Below, piece by piece: positions 22,401 to 34,400 of a stretch of DNA of 64,000 nucleotides. The DNA comes from Diospyros lotus (taxonomy: Eukaryota; Streptophyta; Magnoliopsida; Ericales; Ebenaceae). The DNA lies in NCBI RefSeq assembly GCF_014633365.1, contig NC_068341.1:6014001-6078000 (forward strand). Reading direction: 5' to 3'. The number at the start of each line of letters is the position of its first letter. Within the stretch, counting starts at the first letter, position 1. Below the pieces are notes generated by a model that saw only the letters and a list, made by a program, of their open reading frames with translations, did not search any database and was not told the origin of the DNA. The position numbers were made by a program, and so were the translations under genes.

Positions 22401-25400
22401 TTGAATAAACCATTCTGTTTTCCTCTTCACTCTTATCTCTCTCTCTGTTCGTATGACCCTTCCCATTTCCTTCTCAATTTCTCCCTCTACCTGTTTTGTT
22501 TTCTCCCTCCATTCTGTTTTTTCTTCTTCAAATCCCCCCAAAATCCCATTCTAAACCCTAGGGTTGTGTCAATTGGTATTAGAGCTAGTTAGTCATCGGC
22601 TGTGATCCCAACAATTGATGGCGAAATTCTTAGCAGTTGAATTTAGGTTAAGAGGCGACATAGAGCAAGCAATTGTTGGAACCGATCGAGCTGCAAGAAG
22701 CAGACTTAGGAAGCTCAACGGAGTCAATCGAATCGCAGAAGACTGCAACAAGAGCCAATTGATTTTCTACGTGTCGGATGTTAATTTTCGCTTAACATCC
22801 AAGTGACTTCTGATGATCCCGCCTCGGAATTGAAGGCAATCTAGGTAAAAAAAAAGGGTCGATGATTCTTGGTGCAACTCCGATAACAAAATTGATTTGG
22901 GCGTTTAACAAGGCAACGAATTGAAATTGGCCGAGCGGGGATTTTAGCACCTCTGATGAACTGAAGCAAAGTCCGATAATCTTGGGTCGGAATTGATTGC
23001 GAAGAAGGCGCAGGTTCAAGAATTGAGTCAAGAAATGGTCTTGATTGAAGATTTAGAGTGATGGTCCTCAGTGGAGAATTTAGAAATTTCAAAGCTGATT
23101 CCAATAATTGATTGAAAGATTTAGAGCAATGATCCTCGACGGAGAGTTCGGAAATTTCAATAGTTGATTCCAGCAAGCTCGTATTAGTGGGTTTGGATTT
23201 TTGTAGGCAAATCTTGACAATTGATTCTTCTTGGTTGTATGATTCTTGGAAACAGCTTAAGAGGCAATTGAGAAATTGCTATGTTAGAGGCGAATTTTCA
23301 AGGATTGGAATGGTGGAGATGGAGAATAGATTCCATGAGAAAGTCGATAATCTCTGTAAAAAATTGGACATATTAATGATTCTGATTTCACTGACATTCA
23401 ATATCAGTTTACTAGAGGAATTTTTCCCAAGATCCATTGCGGAACCGATTCCAGCAAGAGTTGACATTCTACCAAAGACCCCTAATCTGCAAGAAGCTAA
23501 TGACTCAACTAAAGTGAATCAGGAATTTCTAACTGTAGGATCATTTATCGGTGGGGAAGGTGGTGCTGGATTACTTCCTCAAATTTCTAACTTACTGGAA
23601 ACTGAGGAACAATTTGAATTGAAAAACAATATTGATTCCTCAGATTTTTAACTTACTGTAAACCCATGGTGTATGCCATCAAACAAGAAGTTGTCACTGC
23701 CCTTGGCAAAAACAATAGAGTTTCCCTTGATTCGGTGAGATTCAAGGGATCGTAACAGGGGAAATTAGAGAGAGTAGAAGAAAAATAGAGTGAGACAAGA
23801 GAGGGAGAGAAATTGAGTTGTTCTGTATTTGATTTTGCATAACCTCTCCCATAGTGTAGGGAGATGCTCGCTTGGCATGGGTGCGGATACATCAGATCAT
23901 CCCCCTTACCAGCGGTTACAACTTCTTTTGTCCTTTTTTATGGCCTCACACGTGGCCCTCCTACGCTAATAGAATTGACAACTGGAAATTAAGTACAATT
24001 ATTGTAATAAAGGAATTACAACATAACAAGGAAACAATATAAAGACTGAACATTACAACAACAACATATCCAGCCTTTATCCCACTATGTGGGGTCAGCT
24101 ACATGAATTCTAGACTTCCATATATTTTTGTCTTTTGTCAAATCTTCATTTCGGCCCATACACTTTATATCAAACTTTAATGTTTCTCCCAAAGTCTTCT
24201 TGGGTCTGCCTCTACCTCTTTTTTTGGCTAATTGTTCCATTTCATCAACTCTCCTCACATGAGTCTCTTAGTCTTTTTCCCACATGACCAAACCATCTTA
24301 ATCTAGTCTCTCTCATCTTCTCCTCTATTGGCACTACTCCTACCTTATTACGAATAACTTCATTTCTAATTTTATCTTTTCTTATATTGCCGCACATCCA
24401 CTTAGCATCCTCATCTCCGCTATGGTCGTCTTTTGCTTATGCTGGTATTTAACTGCCCAACATTCTGAGCCATACAGCAAAACTAGTCTTATAGCTGTCC
24501 TATAGAATTTTGCTTTCAGTTTTAATGGGATTTTACTATCACATAACACTCCTGATGCATTTCTCCATTTTAGCTAACTTGCCTTAATTCTATGCATGAC
24601 ATCCTCGTGAATTTCTCCATCTTTTTGAATCATTGATCCCTAATATCGAAAATGGTCTTTTCTTTGTATGATTTGGTCTTCCAATTTTATTATAACATCC
24701 TCCACTCTTGTATTTTACTAAATTTACATTCCATATATTTTGTTTTCCTTCTACTTAATTTAAATCTCTTAGATTCTAATTTGTTTCTCCATAACTCAAG
24801 CTTAGTGTTCACTCTCTCTTTTGTTTCGTCCACCAACACTTTGTCATCTACAAATAGCATACACCATTAGGGTTGGCAATGGTTCGGTTTGGTTTTGGTT
24901 TTTGCCAAAACCGTAATCAAACCAAACTTAAACTATTAAAACCAAAATCAAACCATTACCATTGGTTTTAAAAATTAAAAACCATAACCAAATCATTCGG
25001 TTTCGGTTTTAACCATGGTTTTTTTAGTTTGATCCATACCAACAAACAAAGACAAATTCTTGCAAATAGCATTCATAAAATTTTTTGATAACTCCACAAC
25101 AAACAAAGACAAACTCTAATAAAAATACATTCTTTTTGCATAAAGTTACAAATTAATTTCAAACTTCTTAGATATAATTATTTGATTGATAAAAATAAAA
25201 TAATTTAAGATTAAGTTTTTTTTATTTGTTAATTACTATATAAATGTAATATTTTATATATTTGTTATGCATTAGTTAAAATACTTGTAAAAAAATGCAT
25301 TAGTCAATATATATATTATGTGTATATATAATATATTAAATAAATAAATATACATTATATATATGTATATTCGGTTCTTTTTGGTTCGGTTACCCACATA

Positions 25401-28400
25401 TTCGATTCGGTTTGGGTTTGGGTTTGGGTTTTGGTTTGGATTTAGTGAAAACCATACCCATTGAAACAATGTTCAATTTTTCCCCAAACCAAACCATTAC
25501 CCAATCAAACAATTTTTAATCGTGTTGACCGGTTCAATTCCCCACTGTTTCGGTTGTAATTGCCATCCCTATACACAATGGCACCTCTGTCTGAATGTGT
25601 TTAGTGAGTTCATCTATTACTAAAGCAAATAAGTATGGACTTAGTGCAAAACCTTGATGCAGTTCCATTGTAATTTTAAACGGTTCAGTATCCCCTCCAC
25701 ATGTTCTGATCCTTGTCTCTGCACTGTGATGCATGTCCTTAAGGGTTTGTATATAGGTTATTTAGACTCATTTCTTCTCTAAAACCCTCCATAATATTTC
25801 TCTAGGGACCTTATCATAGGCTTTTTCTAGATCTATAAACACCATATGCAGGTCTTTTTGATGATTCTGATACCTTTCCATTAGGCGCCTCAGTAGGTAT
25901 ATAGCTTCCTGTCATGTCCCAGGAGAATTAAAAGGGTAATATTGTGATAAGGATATAATAAAGGGGTAATATTGTAATATGCTTATATTAGTTTGTTAGG
26001 AGATATTTGGTTGTTTGTTAGGAGCACATGGGTGCTGTTAGAAATTAGTTAAGGAGCTACCTATGCCTATAAAAAGGCCCATTGTAAAAGGAGATGGATA
26101 TGCTTGAATTGAATGAATGAAAATCTAATTCTCTCTCTCTACAATTCTCCCTCTCATTTTTTTTTTACTTCTCTCCCTTATTTCTCTTTGCATCCTTCCC
26201 CCATTTCTGTCCAAATATCCCTCTAAACTTTCTATTCTTAGTTCTACTCCATCGGATTCTTCCGATTGCCCATCCAACCCTGTTATGAACCCTAGGTTCA
26301 TGACAAATGGTATCAGAGCAGTTAATCATAGGCTGTGATTTGATTCGATTATCGGTGGAATTAATCGAGTAGTAATTCGAACGATTCGGGTTCATTTTCC
26401 GACGCTGTTAAGATATGACGCGAAGCCACGTTCCTTAGTTGTGATTCCTGGAAGTTCTCCAACGATATCGATAACAAGACAGGCTGGGCGAAGTACTAAC
26501 AATTAAAGGTTGGTCGGTGAATTACGATGATTCTGGCAAACTTGAACGAGTAAGTAATTCTTGGCTTGAGTCTTGAAGGCTAAGCGGAGCAACAACTAGA
26601 AATTGTTGATCTACCAAGCATGAAACCAAACTGATTTTTCGAGACGTCTGTATCTTTTTTGAGCTTCTGCTTTATTATTCTCTCTCAGAATTTCATGGTA
26701 TGGCTCATTAACTTAATTTCTCTGTAATTTTCACAGTTTTGAACATCTCATTTGTTCTTGTATATAGGAACAAAAGTACTCTTCCTCCACTCATCTAGTA
26801 TCTTTTTTGATTTAAGGATCGTGTTAAATAATTTCGTTAGGCAGAAAATGCCATTTTCTCTCATGCATTTTCATGCTTCTATTAGTATATTATGCGGTCC
26901 CACCTCCTTATAATTTTTCATCTTTTTTAATACTTGCCTTATTTCTTTTGAACTTATGCGTCGATAAAATGTATAACTCACGTTCCCTTTGGAGTTACTG
27001 AGATGTCCCAACCTAACTCTTGTGTCCTCACCATCATTGAATAATTTTGTGTAATATTGCTTCCATCTCTTCTTAATCGCTCCCTCATTCACTAATATAT
27101 TTTGGTTTTCATCTTTTATGCATTTCATTTGGTTTAGATCCCTTGTTTTTCTCTCTCTTGCTTTAGCTAATTTATATATATTCTTTCTCCATCTTTTGTA
27201 TCAAGTCATTTATATAGATTCTCATATGCTTTTGACCTTGCTTCACTAACAACTCTTTTTACTTTCTTTTTTGCTTCTTTATAATTTTTTAGGTTTTCTT
27301 CATTGTTGCACTAATATACAACCTTATAGCAAGTTTTCTTATTTCTAATTTTCAATTGTACCTCTTCATTCCACCACCAAAGCTCCTTAAGGGTTGGGGC
27401 TCTACTATTTCTCTCCAAGGACTACCTTTGCTGTGCTTCTTAGGGCAATAGCCATTTCCCTCCACATTTGGTTTGCCCGTCCTTCTCCATTCTATTCCCT
27501 TCTATCCCTTAATTTTCTTTGAAGATTAATTGTTTCTCCCATTTTAAATCCCACCATCTAATTCTTGAATTTTGTTTTATGTGATTTTTTCTCTTCCAAT
27601 TTCTCACTTGGACGTCAAGTACCAAAAGTCTATGTTGATTAGTGAAACACTCCCCCGGTATCACATTACAATCCCTACCACATAATCGATCATCTTGTCT
27701 CATGAGGAAGTAATCTATTTGAGTGCTTTATGTGACATTTTTATATGTGATTAAGTGTTCGTCCCGTTTTTTAAACATAGTATTGGTTATGATGAGCCCA
27801 TATGTCATAGCAAAATTTAGAATAGACTTACCCTCATTATTAATTTTCCCCAATCCATACCCTCCATGTACCTCTCTATAGTCGTTTCCGTCTCTACCCA
27901 CGTAACCATTTAAGTCACCTCTTATAAATACTTACTCTCCTCTTGGTATCATTTGTATGAGTTCCTTTAGGCATGATTGTTAAACTCCCGATTTTACGGG
28001 TACGATTTTACGATTTTTTGCACCCAAAACCCTTATGAGTTTACGATTTTGAAGTTGAATCGCACTCGATTTTACGATTTTACATATCGAAGACCCTCTT
28101 ACGATTTTACAATTTTAACAACATTGCCTCTAGGTTCTCCCAGAATTTTGCTTTTATCTCCTCACCTAACCCCGCTCTTGGTGCATATGTACTTAAGGCA
28201 AAAAATTTAAATAGCCATAGCCGTGACAATTTCCCCTCCCTTAGAAACATTTCTTGTCCTTAAGAAAAACTAAGGAGACTCGCAGCCTTTGGAAAACGCT
28301 AGAGTAGGCTCGGTAGATACTCCTAGGTGTTGCCCTTGGTGTCCCTATGCTCCCATTTCACCAATACTTGGATGAGGGGAATCCCTTGATTGTTTACAAC

Positions 28401-31400
28401 TCTCCTACCCATAATAGCTTCTAGCTTCATTTGGCTATCTTTCTCCATAGGCAGTGTAGGTAGAGCTGGGTTGACCTGCTCGGTTCTGGTTGACCTTTTC
28501 AAATGGGACACATGGAAAACCGGATGTATGTAGGTGCCTTCGGGTAATTGGAGCCGGCAAGCCATCTTGCCTATTTTGTCTGTTATGATGAACAGACCAA
28601 AATACTTGGGGCTGAACTTGGACACTGGTCCTGACTGATGGTCTTCAACTGTGGATACCTTAGCCTTAGATACAATTTTTCTCCCACCTCCAATTCTCGG
28701 TCACTTCTCTTCTTGTCTGCGTATTGCTATATCCAATTCTGGGATGAGGCTAACTCTGGTTTTAATTGTTGCAAAACTACCCTCCTTTGTTGTAGGTATT
28801 TTACCACTGACATTGCTGTAGTATGCCCTTCTATTGTAAGTAACAGTGGGGGTTTGTATCTATATAGTGCCTTAAATGGGGACATTTTTAAGGATGTGTG
28901 GTAAGTAGAATTATACCACCATTGTGCCAAGGCTAACCACCTATGTCAGTTCTTGCGCTGCTAGATACACATGCACCTTAAGTAGGTTTTCAGCACTTGG
29001 TTAACCCTCTCAGTTTGCCCATCCGTTTGGGGGCGAAAGGTTGTTGACACGTTGAGCTTAATTCCCATAGATCCCATAAGCTTCTGCCAAAAATGACTTG
29101 TAAACACTTTGTCACGGTTTGATACAATGGTTCCCGGCACCCCATGCTGTGACACTACCCTATCCATAAATACCCTAGCTACCTCTTTTGGCTATGTAAG
29201 GGTGTGCCAACCCTATAAACTGAGCAAACTTTGTGAACCTGTCCACCACAACCATAATATTGTCCTTTCCTTTTGACTTGGGTAGTCCTTCGATAAAATC
29301 CATGGTCACATTAATCCAAGCTCAGTTAGGTATTGGTAGGGGCTGTAAGAGACCAGGGTAAGCCACATTCTCATGCTTACACCTCTTGCATATGTCACAT
29401 GCTAGCTCAAAGTTCTTTACATCCATTTTCATCTTGGGCCAATAGAATAACTGTTTAATCTTGAGATAGGTGTTTTGGATACCTGAATGTCCCCCTATTG
29501 GTGACTCGTGTAAGGATTGTAGAATTTTTTGCTTAAGGTCCCTTTTACCCCCTATGACAATCCTGCCCTTGAACCTCAACATCCCTTATGTTAGAGTGTA
29601 ACCTCCAGTCCCGTTAGACTCCACCACTAGCCTTTCCAGTAGCTCCCTTATCTATTCATCGTTGGCATGGCTATCAATAACTTCCTGACACGACAATAGT
29701 AATGGCTGCCACACTACCTTCATCTTTGCACATTGATGGTGCATCGACAACTACATTTTCCTTGCCATACCTATATTGTATTGAATAATCAAGTCCCATC
29801 AACCTGGCCATACCCTTTTTTTGCAACTGAGTTTGTAACTTTTGTTGTAGTAAAAACTTTACTATCATGATTTATTTTAATGATAAATCTATCTCATTCT
29901 AAATAATGCTGCCACTTCTCCACAACCATTAACACTGCTAAGAATTATTTCTCATAGATGCTCAACGCCAAGTGCCTTGTACTTAAGGCTTGGCTCAAGA
30001 ATGTCGGTGGCCTCCCTTTTTGCACTAGGACTGCCCCTATACCTACCCCACCAGCGTCAGTCTCCAATACAAAGGGTTCACTGAAGTTTGGCAATCCTAA
30101 AGTTGGCATTGTACTCATTGCTTCCTTAAGCTTCTTCGACCTTTTTACCCCATTTGAAGTTTCCCTTCTTCAAGAGATCAGTAAGTGGCTTGCTTATGAC
30201 CCCATACCCCTTAACAAATCTCCTATAATAGCTAGTTAGGCCAAGGAACCCCCTCAAAGCCTTCAAGGTTGTGGGTTTGGGCCAAGTGACCATGGCTTCC
30301 ACTTTCTTTGGGTTTGCCCTAACCCCATCTCCTAATATTAAGTGACCCAAATATTCCACTTGATCTTGACCAAAGGAACACTTAGGCCTTTTGATGAAAA
30401 GCTAGTTAGATCTGAGGATCTCTAGGGTGGTTCTCAAGTGGGTTAAATGTTGATCCAAGGTTGGGCTATAAACAAGAATGCCATCGAAGAATACTAGTAT
30501 GAATTTTCTCAAATAAGGCTCAAATATTTGGTTCATAAGTGGCTGAGGCATTGGTGAGCCCAAAGGGCATCACCAAAAATTCAAAGTGTCAATGATGGGT
30601 TCTGAAAGCAGTTTTATGGACATTTTCGATTTTTGATTTTGATTTGGTGATGGCCTAATCTAAGGTCTTCTACTAAGGGTATGGGAAATTTGTCTTTTAT
30701 AGTTGGGGCATTTTGCTATCGGTAATCCACACAGGAACGTCAAGAACCATCATTCTTTTTGACTAAAAGAACGGGTGAGACAAAAGGGCTGTGGCTAGGT
30801 CTTATGAAGGATTGGTTTAACATCTCCTTCACCATTCTTTCAATTTATATTTTCTAAGTGGGAGAATATTAGTAGGCCCTGATGTTCACGGGTTTAGAAT
30901 TGGGCTTAAGGTTGATAGAATGGTTTAGGTTTCAGGTGAGAGGTAGGGTGTCAGGCTCAGCAAGTAAGTCCTCAAATTCCACTAGCAATTTATCAATAAG
31001 GTAATTAGAGTGTACCTAGCCAATATTCCCTTGTCGGTTGTTGATTGACAAGGTTAGTTTCCCAAACATCATCTTCTTGGATCCCTCTTCCATTGCCACA
31101 ATCGAAAACAATTGAGTCAACTTGGTCCATTTGCTTCTAATGACTCTATGCATCCTTTTCCCTATTATCATCTTACATGTACCGGTTTCTCTTCCCCTTT
31201 TTAGTGTCATCCTCTTCCCTCCTTTTTTGAAGGACATTTCCATCCGATTAAAGTCAAAACTTATGGGACGTACCCCCTTCATCCAGTTAACCCCTAGGAC
31301 CACGTCACATCCTCTCTATTGTAGCAGCCTGAGATTTGCTTCAAATTCCTTTCCTTGCATCTCCCAATTGAATCCGTGGCAAGCCGAATTACTTAGTACC

Positions 31401-34400
31401 CTTCCCCCATTAGCTACTGTCACACTTAGGGGTTGAGTGTTTGAGAGTGGACACTTCAATCTTCTAGCAATGCCTTCATCAAGGAAGTTGTGAGTGCTTC
31501 CACTATCTATCAAAATCATTAAGTTCTTGTCCTTCACCTTCCTCTACTTTGATTATTTTGTTGTTGGTCACCCCTTTCAATGCATGGAGTGAGATTTCTT
31601 CGTTGTCTTCATCTCCAGACTCCTCACACTCATCAATTCCTTCTCCTTCCATTCCTTCCCTCGAGTCTCCCTTTAATAGGAGAATTTGGCACCTACATTG
31701 ATTCCCCAGGAAATACTTATCTCCACATCTATAACACAAGCTGGGCTGCCTTCTCTGATCATTGAATTTCCCACTTGAGTGGGGTACCCCCGACTGCCTA
31801 GCTCCTGTGTTGCCCTCGACCCAATCATGGTTGAATCCCTTCCCCCCTTGATGGGAGGTCCCCATTGTCATAGCCTTATTTTGCTACCTCTGCTTCTTCA
31901 TCAAAGCCTCAACTACCATCTCGCTTAGTTTCTCACCAAATTCTCCCCAGGTAGGATGATCCCTCACACTTGTCCACCCTTGGTACCAAGCATCTACCAC
32001 GTCATCAAAATAGGCAACCGCTAAGGATACTCTTCTCCCTTTTGGTATGTCATACCATTCAAACATCCTCTCACACTTCCTTACCCACCAACGTGGGTTA
32101 TCTCCTTCGAAGACAAAGATCTGCATCTAAGGCATGGGAAACCCCGGCTGTTGATGATGGCTCTGCTCTCCATAGCCCCTATCCGGCATTGTTTCTACCT
32201 CCTCATGCTATCCCCCTCCAATGTCGGGAGTTTCAGGCCTACAAATTGTTCTATTGTTTTGTAAGAGAGGCTCTGTTCTATCTCTAGGAGGAAACTCAGG
32301 GGCTATACTCGCTGAGTTTTGTCGTGTGAACGTCAATATGAATTGTTGAAGTTGTGCTCCTAACTCTTCCCTCATTTTTGCCATCTCCTCCTGCATTTGT
32401 ACTAGCATCCCATCCAACCTTCTTTCCAATTTCCCCTATGGAGCTTTCCATCTTATGGTTGATTGCCTCATGGTTATGTCCATTCCCCAACTCCAACTAA
32501 TCGACTCGCCTCTGGACTTCGGACATGGAAGAGCTGACTTGCTGCAGCCGGGATTCCATATTTTTCATGCAAGTTCCTTCCACCATGAACTTCCACTAAT
32601 CTTTGGCTGGAATCACGCTTTGATATTGTCATTGCCCTTGGCGAAAATAATAGAGTTTCCCTTGACTCGGTGACATTTAAGGGATCGTAAAAGGGAAAAT
32701 TAGAGAGAGCAGAGGAAGAACAAAGGAACAAAGAGAAAAGAGAGAGACAAGAGAGTGTAGAGGGAGAGAAATTGAGTTGTTATGTATTTGATTGTGCATA
32801 GCCACTCCCACAGAGTAGGGAGGGTAAATATACTCGCTTGGCATGGGTGCGAATACAACAGATCATCCCCCTTACCAGCAGTTACAACTTCTTTTGTCCT
32901 TTTCTATGGCCTCACACGTGGCCCTCGTACGCTAATAGAATTGACAACTGGAAATTAAGTACAGTAATTGAAATAAAGGAATTACAACATAAGAAGGAAA
33001 CAAAATAAAGTATGAACATTAAGGCAAAAAATTTAAATAGCCATGGATGTGACAGAAGTAAAACATGCTTCTAAAGCATTGCTGGAGTATGTAAATGTTG
33101 AGGAGGAGGATCAGATTGACGCGATAGAGCGACCCATAGAGCGTGAAGATCTGTTCAAAAGTTACTTGGTGTATCGTTAGAAAAATGGGAAGGAAAAAGC
33201 TACGGAGAAGCAAAGGAAACAATTAAAGCGAGTCTACGTTGCTCAATTGTTGCATCTGCGGGATATTACAAATATCGTGGCAGTTGAATTGGGCTTAGCA
33301 GAGGTCAAGGAAATTTCTAGAACTAACAAATCAATGGGAGAAGAGAGACTTGGCATGGAGATCTTCAAGGTTTATATTTTATGTTTGTAGAAAAAGCAAA
33401 AGAAAAAGAATGCAAGAGGAAGGAGGAACAGGCTAAAGAGGAGAAAGAAAGAAAAAAGGACAAAACAACTAGTGAAAGCTGGGATTGGATGACAAACATG
33501 GCAAGTCGCTATGAGTTCTTGGGGACAAGAACTGTCACAACCCTAGGGGCAAATCCGTAAAGGGCTGATAGTAGCCCTTAGTTGGTTAGCTGGTGTTAAA
33601 AGGTTAGTTAGTTAGGTTGTTGTTATACTGATATAGGCTCTATATAAAGAGACCAGCTACTATGAGAAGGTATCATTGAAGAATAATAAACTCTTACCTT
33701 TCTCTCATTGTTGTCTCTCTCTTTCGTTCTCCCTTTTTCCCTAAATCTATTCTGTCTCTCCCTCTAATTCTGTTATTCTTCTTCTAAATTCTTATTCAAA
33801 CCCTAGGGTCTTGACAAATAGTATTAGAGCCAACGTTCTTGGTTGTGGATCCAACTAGTTTTAGTAGTGATTTCAACGATTCTGACAACAAAGAATCCAA
33901 TAGCGGGCCTAGATTTCAGTGGGTTCAGTTTGAGGCGCAACATCAGAATTTACTAACAAGTAAGTTCGACTCGATTACAAGAGGCAGAATGGACGGATGA
34001 AAGTAGGTGATTTGGGTTGACAGACCCAAGCAAGGCGCGACCCAAGACGAGGTAGTACGACGGACGTGAAGCCGGTGCAGGTGCAAGAGGCGTTCTTGAT
34101 TAAAGCTTACGGATAGACGTGAAGCTGGTGAAGCAATCTGAGTTTGGGGTGGAATTGATCGAGTCGCTGGAGATAATTCAAAAAGTGACAATTCGGTGAC
34201 TCCGAAACAATTAATTTCATCAGAGTCAAATGCTTGTAGCCTTTGGATGGTGATTGGGTGAGTGAAGGCACGGGGTGGAAGCAAGCCCGAGCGATCTTGA
34301 ATTCCTTGGTGTAATTCTTGGTAGTGATTCCTGTGTTCTATGCAACAACGCATCGGGTGAATTCCGACTTCCAACCATTGGTCGATGATTGGGTAAGAAG

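Larger units (their letters stand above)
24056..28191 (-). mobile_element. Second RTE LINE, decayed, inserted in LTR of C
   Basis: The 3' tail starts with CAACAACAACATATCCAGCC at 24056, the same tail as the 13310 element. Similarity then runs in the same order to within the endonuclease domain, where it stops at CATATGTACT (5' truncation). It splits the left LTR of C between GAACATTA and GGCAAAAAA. A target duplication of only about 3 bases (TTA) is visible. Three younger insertions interrupt it: 24868-25571, 25910-26601 and 27972-28126. Remaining reading frames are short and full of stops and shifts, so this copy is older or decayed faster than the 13310 copy. Confidence 0.82.
23692..33054 (-). 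mobile_element. Ty3 chromovirus C nested in element A
   Basis: Inserted in reverse orientation with a perfect 5-bp target duplication GAAGT (23687-23691 and 33055-33059). Its 5' LTR is the right one (32627-33054). Its 3' LTR is the left one (23692-24055 plus 28192-28228), split by a LINE insertion. Internal DNA 28229-32626 holds decayed gag, protease, reverse transcriptase, RNase H, integrase and chromodomain. On the minus strand a degenerate primer site (ATATCAAAGC) follows the 5' LTR, and the polypurine tract AAGGGAGGGGAAAT precedes the 3' LTR. It belongs to the same broad group as E and the left-edge element. Confidence 0.88.

Noticed and set aside
33528..33532. Exact target duplication for element B
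   Set aside because: The left five bases AGAAC and right TAACT do not match; B boundaries rest on LTR alignment instead.
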